A stretch of 64,000 nucleotides of DNA from OMIW01 sp044235645 (GCA_044235645.1 JBIIHQ010000002.1:124001-188000), one strand, 5' to 3'. Positions 17,130 to 26,705 are shown, counted from the first letter of the stretch. Made by a program: numbers and translations. Notes: generated from the letters alone by a model not told the origin.

Positions 17130-17636
17130 TTAATCCTTGTGGTAGGGTAACCCTCGATTAATTGCAAATCCACGATAGATTTGTTCGAGCAAGAGCAGTC
17201 GGACTATTTGGTGTGGAAAGGTCATCGGTGAGAGGGAGAGCAGCATATCCGCTTCTTCCCGTTGCGATGGTGTCCACCCTATGGCAGGCCCGATTGCAAG
17301 CACGGTATCGCACTCGCTCCGATGAGTGGCTTGTTCAAGGAGAATCGCGAATTGGCGTGAATTGAGTGAACGACCGGTTTCATCCAGCAGAATAAGGAAA
17401 CTGCGCTGAAGAGCTGGTGGCAGAAAGGTCCGTCGGCCGGGCGAGAGGCCAGATACGTTGCCCTTAGCCGATGAGCCACGGCGTGAGCGAGAGGAGAGAG
17501 AGCGGCCTCCTGTCTGGCACTCGAGAGATATTGGAACCCAGCTCTTCATTCGGTTGAGGTAGTTTTCCTCGAGCGAGGCAATATAAGGATCTTTGATCGG
17601 CTCTGAGGTAAAGATGACAAAACGCATATGGGTCAC
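17130..17636 (-). CDS. rlmH: 23S rRNA (pseudouridine1915-N3)-methyltransferase RlmH
   Basis: A SPOUT-class methyltransferase that modifies pseudouridine 1915 in helix 69 of 23S rRNA. The 168-residue length is close to the usual 155. The C-terminal signature is clear: LSLSPMTFPHQIVRLLLLEQIYR followed by INRGLPYHKD, with the conserved Tyr-His. The SAM-binding turn reads LAIGPAIGW where most members have IGGAxG, a Gly-to-Pro change. The middle carries an additional Ser/Arg-rich stretch. The ATG at 17636 is used; a second ATG three codons on (MRFVIF) is equally possible. It lies 18 bases after the histidine-kinase gene, on the same strand. Confidence 0.85.
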   Translation of the reverse strand: MTHMRFVIFTSEPIKDPYIASLEENYLNRMKSWVPISLECQTGGRSLSSRSRRGSSAKGNVSGLSPGRRTFLPPALQRSFLILLDETGRSLNSRQFAILLEQATHRSECDTVLAIGPAIGWTPSQREEADMLLSLSPMTFPHQIVRLLLLEQIYRGFAINRGLPYHKD

Positions 17637-17654
17637 TCTTGGGTGAAGGCGACT

Positions 17655-19712
17655 TTAGCCCTTTGGCTCAGACAATGCTCGTCTGACCGACTCAACCAAC
17701 GCTCTTGTCTCGAATGGCTTAGACACGAAGTCACTGGTACCTGCCGCATAAGCCTTGGCCTTATCCTCCTGAAATGCGGAGCCTGATACCAAGATAATTG
17801 GGATTTTCTCGCAATCTTGACGAATTTTTTCGATAAATGGGAGATTACTCTCCCTATACAAGTTGATATCGGAGATGATTAGATCAATCTCTGCTGCGAC
17901 GAGATTGGCTTCAGCCTCTCCTATCGAGTCACAAAGGATAATCTCCGCTCCGCATGTCTTCAGGACAGCGTGAATAATCCGTCGTGTCGACGGATCGTCA
18001 TCAAGAACGAGTATTGTATGTCCGGCCAGCGAGAGCGGAGTAGCGTAGACATCTGCCTCCTGCATCTCAAACGGGGGGGGGAGGGCGATGGGAAATGATA
18101 TGATGAAGGTGCTTCCCAGATTCGTCGTTGACTCGACCTCTATCATCCCTTTGTTGAGTGAAAGAAGTTGATGAACGATGGCGAGTCCTATTCCGCTCCC
18201 CTCCTGCTGTCGGGTGTATTCATCATCTCCCCGAGAAAATCTATCGAAAAGAGTTTTTAAAAGCTTTGAAGACATTCCTATGCCCGAGTCTTTGACCGAG
18301 ATTCGGACTCTATTATCAACTGTTGAGGCTCCGATACTGATCATCCCACCCGGTTTTGTGTATTTAATGGCGTTACTCACAAGATTTATAAGAATCTGAC
18401 GGAGATGCCTAGGATCGCCGAATGCGTATAGCTGGTCATGTTGTTCCTCACAAGAAAATGCGAGCTGCTTTTCTGTAGCACTTTGGTGCATGAGTCGAAC
18501 CACCTGAGCAAGCAGCTGGTTGACATCGACCGTTTCGGGAATTGCGCTCTCTTCCCCGGATTCTATTCGAGTGAGATCAAGAATGTCTGCGATAAGATTC
18601 TTAAGATGAATGCTCGATTTTGTGATCCCCGCGAGAGCATCACTCTGTTCAGCGGTCATTTCACCGTACATGCCCTCGGAGAGAAGTGAGGAAAAACCAA
18701 TAATTGAGGTGAGGGGATTGTGAAGTTCATGGCTCATGTTCGCAAGGAACCGAGACTTAGCCTGGCTTGCTTCTCTGGCTCGAGCAGATTCGTTCTCGAG
18801 CTGTTTCGTGCGGGTTTCGATCAAGGATTCGAGCTGTTCTGAGTAGGCAACCAGTGAGTCTCGATTTCTCGCGTTTGCAAGTCCCACCGCTGCGGCGACC
18901 AAAAATTCCTCGAGACGTTCCTCATCCGGCCGAGTTAGCGTACGCTCCCTCGGAAATCCCAAAATGCACACGCCGAACAGCTGGTTATTGAGGAGAAGCG
19001 GACCGATATGGACCGATCGCATTCCCCATTTTTCCATCCATGCCATCGCAGGATCGGGGTTATCAGGTAAAGATTGAATGCCGAGCTGACTAAGACTCTT
19101 CACAATCTCGCTGAGAACACCTTCCTTGGCGGAGATTGTTTGATGGATAACCGAGGGGGGGCATCCAAACCCTCCCATGACGGTAAAAGAGGTTGTTTCA
19201 TCGAGCCTCTGGGCGGTGCATATAACGCCCACTTTAGCATGAAAGCGAGATGCGGCTTGGCGTGCGACCTCTGATGAAAGGTTATGGAGGGAGGCGTTGG
19301 AACTGACAAGTTGGATAAGATCATTGAGAACTTGCAGGCGCTCAAGAAGGGTTTGAATTTGGGTCCCGGCACGGGCGCGCTCAAAGGCGATGCCCCCCCA
19401 CAGCGCATGAAGTTGGATGCGCTGTTGAACCCCTTTGCCGAGGATGCCCGTTGCCCAAATAATCAGGCGACCGACGATAACCCCAAACCGCTTGATTGGG
19501 TAGGTGCTCTGATTGAGTCCGGGTGATGCGAGGTTAGCCGTGTGCGACGACACAAATCGGGCAACCTCAGTCATCGCACTTTGGCGTGCATCGGGGGCCA
19601 GCTCCAGCACTGCCCCCTGAACCTGTCTGAGCTGGCATACACTCTCAACAATGGCGTCGCAGAGAAGACCAAAAGGTTCTCCAGATTCGAGCGCATCAAG
19701 GACCTTTTGCAT
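17655..19712 (-). CDS. Hybrid sensor histidine kinase with GAF and receiver domains
   Basis: A 685-residue cytoplasmic signalling protein. A GAF-like domain covers about residues 120-285, a short coiled coil follows, and a HisKA domain has phospho-acceptor His328 in FLANMSHELHNPL. The HATPase domain shows the N box (LINLVSNAIKYT), G1 (DSGIGM) and G2 (GSGIGLAI). A receiver domain from about residue 570 has acidic VLDDD, the acceptor Asp in LIISDINL, Ser in LVSGSA and Lys in VSKPFE. No membrane segment is seen, so the signal is probably intracellular. No DNA-binding output regulator is adjacent. Confidence 0.9.
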   Translation of the reverse strand: MQKVLDALESGEPFGLLCDAIVESVCQLRQVQGAVLELAPDARQSAMTEVARFVSSHTANLASPGLNQSTYPIKRFGVIVGRLIIWATGILGKGVQQRIQLHALWGGIAFERARAGTQIQTLLERLQVLNDLIQLVSSNASLHNLSSEVARQAASRFHAKVGVICTAQRLDETTSFTVMGGFGCPPSVIHQTISAKEGVLSEIVKSLSQLGIQSLPDNPDPAMAWMEKWGMRSVHIGPLLLNNQLFGVCILGFPRERTLTRPDEERLEEFLVAAAVGLANARNRDSLVAYSEQLESLIETRTKQLENESARAREASQAKSRFLANMSHELHNPLTSIIGFSSLLSEGMYGEMTAEQSDALAGITKSSIHLKNLIADILDLTRIESGEESAIPETVDVNQLLAQVVRLMHQSATEKQLAFSCEEQHDQLYAFGDPRHLRQILINLVSNAIKYTKPGGMISIGASTVDNRVRISVKDSGIGMSSKLLKTLFDRFSRGDDEYTRQQEGSGIGLAIVHQLLSLNKGMIEVESTTNLGSTFIISFPIALPPPFEMQEADVYATPLSLAGHTILVLDDDPSTRRIIHAVLKTCGAEIILCDSIGEAEANLVAAEIDLIISDINLYRESNLPFIEKIRQDCEKIPIILVSGSAFQEDKAKAYAAGTSDFVSKPFETRALVESVRRALSEPKG

Positions 19713-19785
19713 TTCTGACTCTCATCGCTGGTCCCCATCATTGCCACGCCGTTGCCTACGCGACACCGCTGCCTCAGTCATCACC

Positions 19786-20883
19786 TTACAATGAAGGATA
19801 GTCAGTATACCCCTTTTCCCCACCTCCGTAGAAGGTCGCTCGATCATACCGATTGAGAGGCGCGTTCTCGGCGATTCTGCGGGGGAGATCGGGATTTGCA
19901 ATAAAGAGTCGACCGAATGCAACGGCATCGGCTATCCCCTCAGCAACAGCCTCCTTGGCAGAGTCGGGCTGATAGCCACCCGCCGAGACGAGAACGCCAC
20001 GAAACGCCTGACGAAAGAGTTTTGCCGTATCAGGTTTGTCTTCGAGAACCTTGTCGCTCCCTCCCGCTCCCGACGAACGTGGTTCAATCAAATCGACAAA
20101 CGCGACCGACCGATCACTGAGCTGGCCGAGAACATAGGTAAACAGGGACAACGGATCGCTATCACTCATGTCGTTGAATGTCCCGTACGGCGAGAGCCGG
20201 ACCCCTACCCTCTCTGTCCCCCACACCCCGATCACGGCATCGACGACCTCAAGCAGGAGCCGTGCCCGATTCTCAATCGAGCCTCCGTACTGATCCGAGC
20301 GGTGATTGCTCCCGTCCTGGAGAAACTGATCGAGGAGATACCCATTAGCGCCGTGGACCTCGACCCCATCGAACCCCGCCTCTTTTGCGTTCGCAGCTCC
20401 AGCCGCAAATGCTGCCACGATTCCCGGGATCTCATCGGTCTCAAGAGCCCGTGGTGTGAGAATCGGGGTTGGTTTCCAATCGGCTGTCATAGTCCCGCTA
20501 TTCTTCGCTGCAATCGCGGATGGAGCGACGGGGAGTTCATTGTTGGGCTGGTGCGATGAGTGAGATATTCGTCCTACGTGCCAAAGCTGCAGAACGATAC
20601 GACCACCCGCTGCGTGCACTGCATCGGTAACGAGCCGCCAGCCTGCTATCTGTTCCTCTGAGTGGATACCGGGGGTCCCAGGATATCCTTGGCCCTGCTG
20701 ACATACCTGAGTTGCCTCGGAGATGATAAGCCCCGCGCTCGCCCGCTGAGCGTAGTATGTTGCATTCAGCTCGTGGGGGATATTGCCCGGCTGTTTGCTC
20801 CGCATCCGCGTAAGGGGCGCCATCACAAGACGATTAGGAAGATGAAGAGCGCCTGCGATCAGGGGGTCATTGATTGTTGTCAT
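19786..20883 (-). CDS. Old Yellow Enzyme / N-ethylmaleimide reductase-like
   Basis: An FMN-dependent ene-reductase of 365 residues, reducing activated C=C bonds or nitro compounds with NAD(P)H. It closely follows the NemA pattern: VMAPLTRMRS with the flavin-contacting Thr, YYAQRASAGLIISEATQV, the QLWHVGRISH block, the VHGANGYLLDQFLQDGSN-RSD-YGGS-ENR active-site block and the late FGRLFIANPDLP phosphate-binding loop. The ATG at 20883 is chosen; a 15-codon upstream extension is hydrophobic and unlike the family. It lies 63 bases downstream of the P5C dehydrogenase gene. Confidence 0.9.
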   Translation of the reverse strand: MTTINDPLIAGALHLPNRLVMAPLTRMRSKQPGNIPHELNATYYAQRASAGLIISEATQVCQQGQGYPGTPGIHSEEQIAGWRLVTDAVHAAGGRIVLQLWHVGRISHSSHQPNNELPVAPSAIAAKNSGTMTADWKPTPILTPRALETDEIPGIVAAFAAGAANAKEAGFDGVEVHGANGYLLDQFLQDGSNHRSDQYGGSIENRARLLLEVVDAVIGVWGTERVGVRLSPYGTFNDMSDSDPLSLFTYVLGQLSDRSVAFVDLIEPRSSGAGGSDKVLEDKPDTAKLFRQAFRGVLVSAGGYQPDSAKEAVAEGIADAVAFGRLFIANPDLPRRIAENAPLNRYDRATFYGGGEKGYTDYPSL

Positions 20884-20946
20884 CGAAAATATACTCCGAA
20901 AAAAGAGGAAACGACGGATAAAAAGCAAACAAGTTACTTGGGACGG

Positions 20947-22539
20947 TTAAGATGAAGCAATCTCGGGAACGAATCCTCGCCTCGAGGTATTTTCAGTGAT
21001 AGTTCGCGGTTCGACAAACTGAAGAAGATAATCGGGCCCCCCTGCCTTTGAGCCGATGCCCGACATCCGGCTCCCTCCGAACGGCTGCCGAGCAACCAGC
21101 GCTCCGGTGATTGCCCGATTAAGGTAGAGGTTGCCGACCGTGAATTGGCGCTTGGCAGCTTCAAGGTTGCGAGGATTGCGGGAGAAAACGCCCCCGGTGA
21201 GCGCATAAGGTGAGTCCATGGCGAGTCTTAACGCATCGCCAAAGGTTGGAACCGACGCGGTACAAATTACAGGACCGAACAGCTCCTCGCGCCACCAGCT
21301 ACTGGTGAGGGGTGGATCCACGATGATCGTGGGTGCGATAAAATATCCTTCGGACCTGTTTCGGGCAGCCACGGCAACGCGACATTCCCGACGGGCGCTT
21401 TCAATCGTCCGATTCAGCCTCTGATAGGCCTCAGCGTCAACAACGGGACCGACAGTTGTCTCCGGTTGCTCGCTGGGACCGACGATGAGATCGGCTGCTG
21501 CCTCGATAAGTCTCTCGATGAATCGGGAATATTGCTTGCCGACGACAATGAGGCGCGAGCACGCTGAACACTTTTGACCGGCAAATCCAAAGGCTGAGGT
21601 GAGTATGCCTCGGATCGCGTCGTCCTCATCTGCATCGTCGTCAACGATGATGGCGTTCTTACCTCCAAGCTCGGCAATTACCCGCTTGATCGTTCGTTGC
21701 TCGGGGTATGAGGTGGCGGCGCTAGATATGATCTGCTGACCCACTGCTCGCGAGCCGGTGAAGCAAATGAGGTCAATCCGCTTATCCTCAACCAATGCTC
21801 GACCGATCTCTTCTCCCTGCCCAGGAAGGAATGCGAACGCGTTCGGTGACACTCCCGCTGCGAGGAGGATCTCTGCGAGAGCGAAGCCAACAAGGCTCGA
21901 TTGCTCGGCGGGTTTGAGGATCGTAACATTTCCGGTGACAAGAGCAGCGACCGTCATGCCACAAGCGATTGCGAAAGGAAAGTTCCAGGGGGCAATCACA
22001 ACGGCGGTGCCACGAGGGTGATAGATAAGCTCATTTTCCTCCCCGGGAATATCGCTCGTCGCGATAGGCGAGGCAGAATGTAATGCCCGTTCCGCATAGT
22101 ATCGGCAAAAATCGATCGCCTCAGCGACATCGGCATCAGCCTCTTTCCACGGTTTCCCGACCTCACGAATAATAAGTGCATTGAGGTCGTGACGGCGCTC
22201 CTGCATTATTGAGGCGGCACGCTGCAGGATCGATGCTCTTTCGCTTACTGAAGTGTCTTGCCATCCGAGCTTTCCCTCTTCGAGAGATGAAAACGCCTCA
22301 TCGACGTGCTCTCGAGATGCAAAATGAACGGTACCGAGCTGAATATCTTTGGCAGAGGGATCCTCACGCTCATAGGTCGTTGTCGTTGTTCGTCGTTCGC
22401 CATTGATTAGGGGATACGCGACAAGGCCGGTGGCTGAGCGGTTCGACTCGAGTCGCTCGAGGGCATCGCGAAGAAGTTTGCGATTTGACGAAACAGAGAA
22501 ATCAGTAAACGGCTCATTGAAGAAAAAAGGAGTATTCAT
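20947..22539 (-). CDS. 1-pyrroline-5-carboxylate dehydrogenase
   Basis: Oxidises glutamate semialdehyde (from pyrroline-5-carboxylate) to glutamate with NAD+, the second step of proline breakdown. The 530-residue protein has the aldehyde dehydrogenase features: WNFPFAIACG, the nucleotide loop FTGSRAVGQQI, catalytic Glu in IAELGGKNA and nucleophile Cys in FAGQKCSA. The length and first 50 residues fit the RocA/PutA-type branch. Its ATG overlaps the stop of proline dehydrogenase by four bases, so the two are coupled. In many Gram-negatives the two activities are fused in PutA. Confidence 0.93.
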   Translation of the reverse strand: MNTPFFFNEPFTDFSVSSNRKLLRDALERLESNRSATGLVAYPLINGERRTTTTTYEREDPSAKDIQLGTVHFASREHVDEAFSSLEEGKLGWQDTSVSERASILQRAASIMQERRHDLNALIIREVGKPWKEADADVAEAIDFCRYYAERALHSASPIATSDIPGEENELIYHPRGTAVVIAPWNFPFAIACGMTVAALVTGNVTILKPAEQSSLVGFALAEILLAAGVSPNAFAFLPGQGEEIGRALVEDKRIDLICFTGSRAVGQQIISSAATSYPEQRTIKRVIAELGGKNAIIVDDDADEDDAIRGILTSAFGFAGQKCSACSRLIVVGKQYSRFIERLIEAAADLIVGPSEQPETTVGPVVDAEAYQRLNRTIESARRECRVAVAARNRSEGYFIAPTIIVDPPLTSSWWREELFGPVICTASVPTFGDALRLAMDSPYALTGGVFSRNPRNLEAAKRQFTVGNLYLNRAITGALVARQPFGGSRMSGIGSKAGGPDYLLQFVEPRTITENTSRRGFVPEIASS

Positions 22540-24032
22540 CGGTCCTCCGGATCAAATTGAGGCGCGGCAAGAAGTGCGTCAGTGGTATGGTCATCGAAGA
22601 AGGTATGTCGCAGGAACGATTCGTTCGAGGTATTTTCAAGGAGCCGGCGAACGAGGTATCCCATCCCTGGAAGGAGTGGGCCCAAGGGCACATAGAGACG
22701 GACGAGGTGGCCGTGCTGCTGGAACGCACGTGCGATTGGATCGGCCATGCCGAATAACATCTGAAGCTCAAAGCCACTTCTCGGAACTCCCCGAGATTCA
22801 GCATACATGCAGGCGTGGGAGAGTGATCGAACGTTGTGAGAACCAAATGCCGGGAACAGCTGCTGGTGATTATCGATGAGGAAACGGCTCAGTCGTTCAA
22901 AATTCGCATCGGCTGATGATTTGTGAGAAAATAAGGGGGATGGCCAGCCATTTTGTACGGCGACTGTCGTTTCGTGATCCCAGTACGCTCCTTTTACGAG
23001 CCGGATTGCTATCGGACATCCCCGTTCCTTTGAGAACGAGAGGAGGTCGGTAAGTAGTGTTGCTGCATGACGCGAGTAGGCTTGAACGACGCAGCCGACG
23101 AGAAAGTCTCCCCGGAATTCCGCGCTGCTAAAGACCCTTTTAAATGCCTTGTAGATAATTTCATTGTTCGCGGAATCCTCAGCGTCCACGTATAATTGAG
23201 CGTTCGCCCGTCGTGCCTCATCCGCAAGAAGGGCGAGACGGTCAGAGAGGAGAGTGACGCTTCGCTTTTGGTTGAGTGATGAAACTTGCGAATAGAGAGC
23301 GGTCAATTTAACTGATACACACGCCGCCCGGCTATCCCCCGGGTTGTCCAGCATGAGCGATTTGCTCTCCCGCCATTTCGGAACCGAGCTGCCGAGGACG
23401 GTCAAGCACTCGATGTATCGCTTAAGATAGCTTTCAGCTTCGCGCTCACTCACGCAGTATTCGCCGAGGAGATCTACGGTGAATGCAAATCCAGAGCGAC
23501 GAATTGAGCGGAGGGTTCCGAGCGCGGCACGAGGAGTTTCTCCAGCAATAAACTGAGCCGCCATCTGTCGAACGCCAAGTCTGACCCCGCTTGCCATAAT
23601 CGCTTTTGCGGCTGATCCTGGGGGGCGGATTCCCCACGCTGCCCAGGTTGGAAGGGTTGCGGCCTCCTCGCCGAGATATTGGGCAATATGATCGGTAATC
23701 GAGTCTGAGCTTTCGAGGGAGGGGAGCACATCAACAAGTCGAAAAAGATTCCTCTTGAGGGAGGGGGTTTTGGTTGACCACTCCATAAAGCGCTGGGACC
23801 AATATTGTTTCGAGAGGATAGATGCTCGCTCGACCCGAATCCCCGCGAGAATCTTTTTGCCGAGGTCGGTGACCTTCTCCTCAAAGCTTGGGATCTTTGC
23901 AGGGATATATGCAGTGGCGGGGTCGGGGCGTTGAAGAGGAGATGGAGGATCAGACAACACGACACGACTCCTGAGGAAAGAGACTGAAAGCGCTCCCGTT
24001 GAACGCACGCCTCCTACGATATCACTCACCAC
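22536..24032 (-). CDS. Proline dehydrogenase (PutA-like, separate polypeptide)
   Basis: FAD-dependent oxidation of proline to pyrroline-5-carboxylate, delivering electrons to membrane quinone. The 498 residues include the helical domain found before the barrel in PutA and all barrel motifs: SVKLTALYSQV, VDAEDSANNE, VGCVVQAYSRH, IRLVKGAYWD, FGSHNVRS, FELQMLFGM and the substrate-binding YLVRRLLENTSNESFLR. This is larger than monofunctional PRODH of Gram-positives (about 300). The product joins P5C dehydrogenase by an ATGA overlap. The sugar-transferase gene ends 24 bases upstream. Confidence 0.92.
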   Translation of the reverse strand: MVSDIVGGVRSTGALSVSFLRSRVVLSDPPSPLQRPDPATAYIPAKIPSFEEKVTDLGKKILAGIRVERASILSKQYWSQRFMEWSTKTPSLKRNLFRLVDVLPSLESSDSITDHIAQYLGEEAATLPTWAAWGIRPPGSAAKAIMASGVRLGVRQMAAQFIAGETPRAALGTLRSIRRSGFAFTVDLLGEYCVSEREAESYLKRYIECLTVLGSSVPKWRESKSLMLDNPGDSRAACVSVKLTALYSQVSSLNQKRSVTLLSDRLALLADEARRANAQLYVDAEDSANNEIIYKAFKRVFSSAEFRGDFLVGCVVQAYSRHAATLLTDLLSFSKERGCPIAIRLVKGAYWDHETTVAVQNGWPSPLFSHKSSADANFERLSRFLIDNHQQLFPAFGSHNVRSLSHACMYAESRGVPRSGFELQMLFGMADPIARAFQQHGHLVRLYVPLGPLLPGMGYLVRRLLENTSNESFLRHTFFDDHTTDALLAAPQFDPEDR

Positions 24033-24056
24033 CGAGTAGTGAGCAACCCCTATCCT

Positions 24057-24704
24057 TCACGAGACGCCTAACGATGTTCCTTGGCACAGCCGAGCATTTT
24101 TGACGTAGTCGTCAAAACGAGTAATCTCGCTATCGACATTTGGATCAATGTCATTGGCGGAAATTACCTTTATGATGGTTAAAAAAAAGATTCGGAGGTC
24201 GAGGCCGAAGGAAATATGGTCGGCATAGAAGAGATCATATCGCAGCCGTCTCCTCCAGCTGAGTGCATTTCGTCCGCGAACTTGGGCAAGCCCTGAGATT
24301 CCAGGTCGCACGTCATGGCGGTGCTGTTCTCGCGACGAGTAATAAGGAAGATAATCAGGAAGGAGGGGGCGGGGACCAATAAGGCTCATATCGCCCTTGA
24401 GCACGTTTATCAGTTGAAGTAATTCGTCGATTGAAAATCTCCGAATAACCCTCCCGAGGGGGGTTATTCGGTGGGAATCGGGGAGGAGGGTACCATCTTG
24501 TGCCCGCTCATCAGTCATTGTCTTGAATTTGAGTATTTGGAAAGGCGCTCCGTGAAGGCCGGGACGACTCTGAGAGAATAGAATGCCACCTCGGTGAGCA
24601 TAAAGGAGAGCGAGGACTACCCCGATGAGGATAGGGCTGGTCAGTATTAGCCCTACAGAGCTACCCACGATGTCAAAGAGCCTCTTTCCATACTGTTTGT
24701 ACAT
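24057..24704 (-). CDS. Undecaprenyl-phosphate sugar phosphotransferase (PglC-like)
   Basis: A 215-residue bacterial sugar transferase that would start glycan synthesis by moving a phosphosugar from UDP-sugar to the lipid carrier. Family features are the N-terminal KRLFDIVGSSVGLIL reentrant helix, FSQSRPGLHG, the ILKFKTM block, the RRFSIDELLQLINVLKGDMSLIGPRPLLP signature with the catalytic Asp-Glu pair, and RPGISGLAQVRGRN. The size matches the minimal monotopic (PglC) catalytic form without the extra membrane domain of WbaP. No other glycan gene adjoins it; a family-4 glycosyltransferase is at 5.1 kb. Confidence 0.93.
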   Translation of the reverse strand: MYKQYGKRLFDIVGSSVGLILTSPILIGVVLALLYAHRGGILFSQSRPGLHGAPFQILKFKTMTDERAQDGTLLPDSHRITPLGRVIRRFSIDELLQLINVLKGDMSLIGPRPLLPDYLPYYSSREQHRHDVRPGISGLAQVRGRNALSWRRRLRYDLFYADHISFGLDLRIFFLTIIKVISANDIDPNVDSEITRFDDYVKNARLCQGTSLGVS

Positions 24705-25020
24705 GATACCCCCTCAGCGTGTTAAAGGCTGCGAAATAAGGTATCAGGGCGGGTTGCTACTCTCGCTAAAACATCAACGAGAAAGGGGATGATGAGTGAA
24801 AAATCGACCTGAAAGTTTCTCTTTTTCCTCTCAGCTCCCGATTCTGTCTGTGCAAAAACGATGAGAAGATCCCATCGGACCCTCTTTGTAAGGACCTTTC
24901 AGAAGCCGACATCATTGTAAAAGGCTTCCGGTATCCGGTTCGCTATCTCTCGCAGCACCTGAGAGTGTCGTAGCACACAGATAGGCATTCGGCTATCGGA
25001 AAGTACGTCGCATGAGATTT
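24705..25020. other. Intergenic region, nothing recognised
   Basis: About 316 bases between two minus-strand genes. It should hold the promoter of the sugar-transferase gene and the end of the AMIN-protein transcript, but I see no convincing promoter, hairpin or RNA. Confidence 0.4.
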
Positions 25021-26616
25021 CTATTCGGGTTTGGTGATTGATTCGACTTTAACGTAAATTGCACTCCCGTTCGGAATCGCAGTGAGCTTTACTCCGTTCT
25101 CAACACCTATGGTTGTCAACAGCTTTGGTTGACCTCCCTGAGGATGAATAAACGTGATTCCCTCAAATTCTTGGGGCGGATATTGAGGGAGACCAAGTCC
25201 GAGGGTTGAAATAGCGGTACTCGGAATGGTCAAAACAAACGTTCGATGGTCTCTGCGAGCAAGTTCAAACGTCGTGGCTGGCTGGCTGAGTTGAAAAGAA
25301 ACAACCTGTTCGCCATCGACTAGTTCAAAACCGACAGCAAGTAGTTGGCGAGCGGAATTTTCATTCGGGTCGGCGAGAGATGGTTCATCCACATCATCCC
25401 TTGAAGGAGCGATCTCCTCGGAGAGCTTGGAAAGAGCATCGTCCGGAGTTGGTAAGGAGGGTGTTCCCTCAGAGGCTGGGTCTGGTTGATAAGTTGGCGT
25501 TGAAGTCGGGGATTGAGAAGGTGATGGGGTAGGTGTTTCTGTTTCGGTCGGCGCAGCAGAGGGAGTGGGTGTTCTCGGACGCGTCGGGGAAGGTGAGGGT
25601 GTTGAGGTGGGGGCTCGAGTCGGTGTTTTTGTGGGTCGAGGGGTCGGAGATGGCCGCGGAGTATTGGTCGGTGTCGCGGTAAAAGCAGGGGACGGAGTTG
25701 GAGATGTTGTCGGGGTGAAGGTTGGTCTCACCGTGTTGGTAGGTGTAGGAGTCGCCGAAGGAGTAGTGGAGGGGGTTACTGAAGGCGTTGTGGTTGGTGT
25801 CCCTGTGGAGGTAGCGTTGGGAGTTGCCGATGAAGAGGCAACGGGACTAAGATCCGTAACGGGCGTACCGGTCAAGGTAGGTTTTGCGGCGGGAAGAGTG
25901 TCATGAGAGGACGGCTCAGGTTGTACCTCATAGGAGTTCGAAACAGGAAATTGTGCAGGCGCTGCTCCGATTCCGGTTGGAGGGATATCAGGGGTAGGAG
26001 TGGGTGACGGGGTCGAAACAGGCAGACCCTCTGCTGGTAATTGAGATGCCGTTGCCTCTACGGTTGGAGTAGCCGTGAAAGACTCAGCAGCAAAAATTCG
26101 GATTTGAGATGGGGAGGGACTGGGGGATATCTCGGAATCAACTGTGGGAGACGGGGCTATCAGGGACAGAATCGCCCGGTTTTTTTGAATCTGCACAACC
26201 GGAACCTGGGGAGCCTTTTCCAGATCGAGAACTACCCGGATTTTATCGAGATGGGTCGCTATCCGAATCTTTTTGATTGCACCATCCTTCGTCTGACGAG
26301 CAGCATGTATAGGGTATCGGCGTGGGATTCCCTTTGCATCGATCCCGATACGAGGAGGATTCGCGAGGGAGAAGGTAGAGAGCTTAGCCTCTTCGGGAAA
26401 GGTCACCACAATCCGTTCCCCGTCTCGAAAGACGGAAACTGTCGAATCGGCTCTGAACAACTCCTGAGTCATTGCTCCTTTTGGGCTTACGATGATACAG
26501 AAAAAAAGGATGAGGAAAAGCTCGAGGACTCCCAAAAATTTGAATCGCAGAATGTTCTCCTCTCTCATCATTTCTCCAAAGATGCCTAAATTGCGAGCGA
26601 CAATCCTTTTATCCAT
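25021..26616 (-). CDS. Secreted AMIN-domain protein with long Ser/Thr/Pro linker
   Basis: A 531-residue protein with an N-terminal hydrophobic segment (about residues 24-48) fitting a signal peptide or anchor. An AMIN-like beta domain follows (about 55-150: RIVVTFPEEAKLSTFSLANPPRI). A disordered linker of about 220 residues is made almost entirely of Thr, Ser and Pro in TPSPTP-type repeats. A second AMIN-like domain is C-terminal (about 430-531: FELVDGEQVVSFQLSQPA). AMIN domains target periplasmic proteins to peptidoglycan or to secretins, and TPS linkers span the cell wall or periplasm. Translation might start at a later ATG (26571), giving a cleaner signal peptide. Role unknown. Confidence 0.7.
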   Translation of the reverse strand: MDKRIVARNLGIFGEMMREENILRFKFLGVLELFLILFFCIIVSPKGAMTQELFRADSTVSVFRDGERIVVTFPEEAKLSTFSLANPPRIGIDAKGIPRRYPIHAARQTKDGAIKKIRIATHLDKIRVVLDLEKAPQVPVVQIQKNRAILSLIAPSPTVDSEISPSPSPSQIRIFAAESFTATPTVEATASQLPAEGLPVSTPSPTPTPDIPPTGIGAAPAQFPVSNSYEVQPEPSSHDTLPAAKPTLTGTPVTDLSPVASSSATPNATSTGTPTTTPSVTPSTTPSATPTPTNTVRPTFTPTTSPTPSPAFTATPTNTPRPSPTPRPTKTPTRAPTSTPSPSPTRPRTPTPSAAPTETETPTPSPSQSPTSTPTYQPDPASEGTPSLPTPDDALSKLSEEIAPSRDDVDEPSLADPNENSARQLLAVGFELVDGEQVVSFQLSQPATTFELARRDHRTFVLTIPSTAISTLGLGLPQYPPQEFEGITFIHPQGGQPKLLTTIGVENGVKLTAIPNGSAIYVKVESITKPE

Positions 26617-26705
26617 AAGATGAGAATTTCTTTAAGTTTTGGAAACACTCTGAAAGGTTGTGCGAATATACTTCACCCTTCTCGATCAAAACAGGAGAAA
26701 ATTGA

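Noticed and set aside
25500..25850. Repetitive stretch that could look like a tandem array or CRISPR
   Set aside because: The repeats are irregular and in frame with TPSPTP protein repeats; there are no uniform spacers.
25565..25906. Open frame on the plus strand (113 codons) of Val/Gly-rich sequence
   Set aside because: It is the antisense shadow of the Thr/Ser/Pro linker of the AMIN-domain gene and has no independent support.
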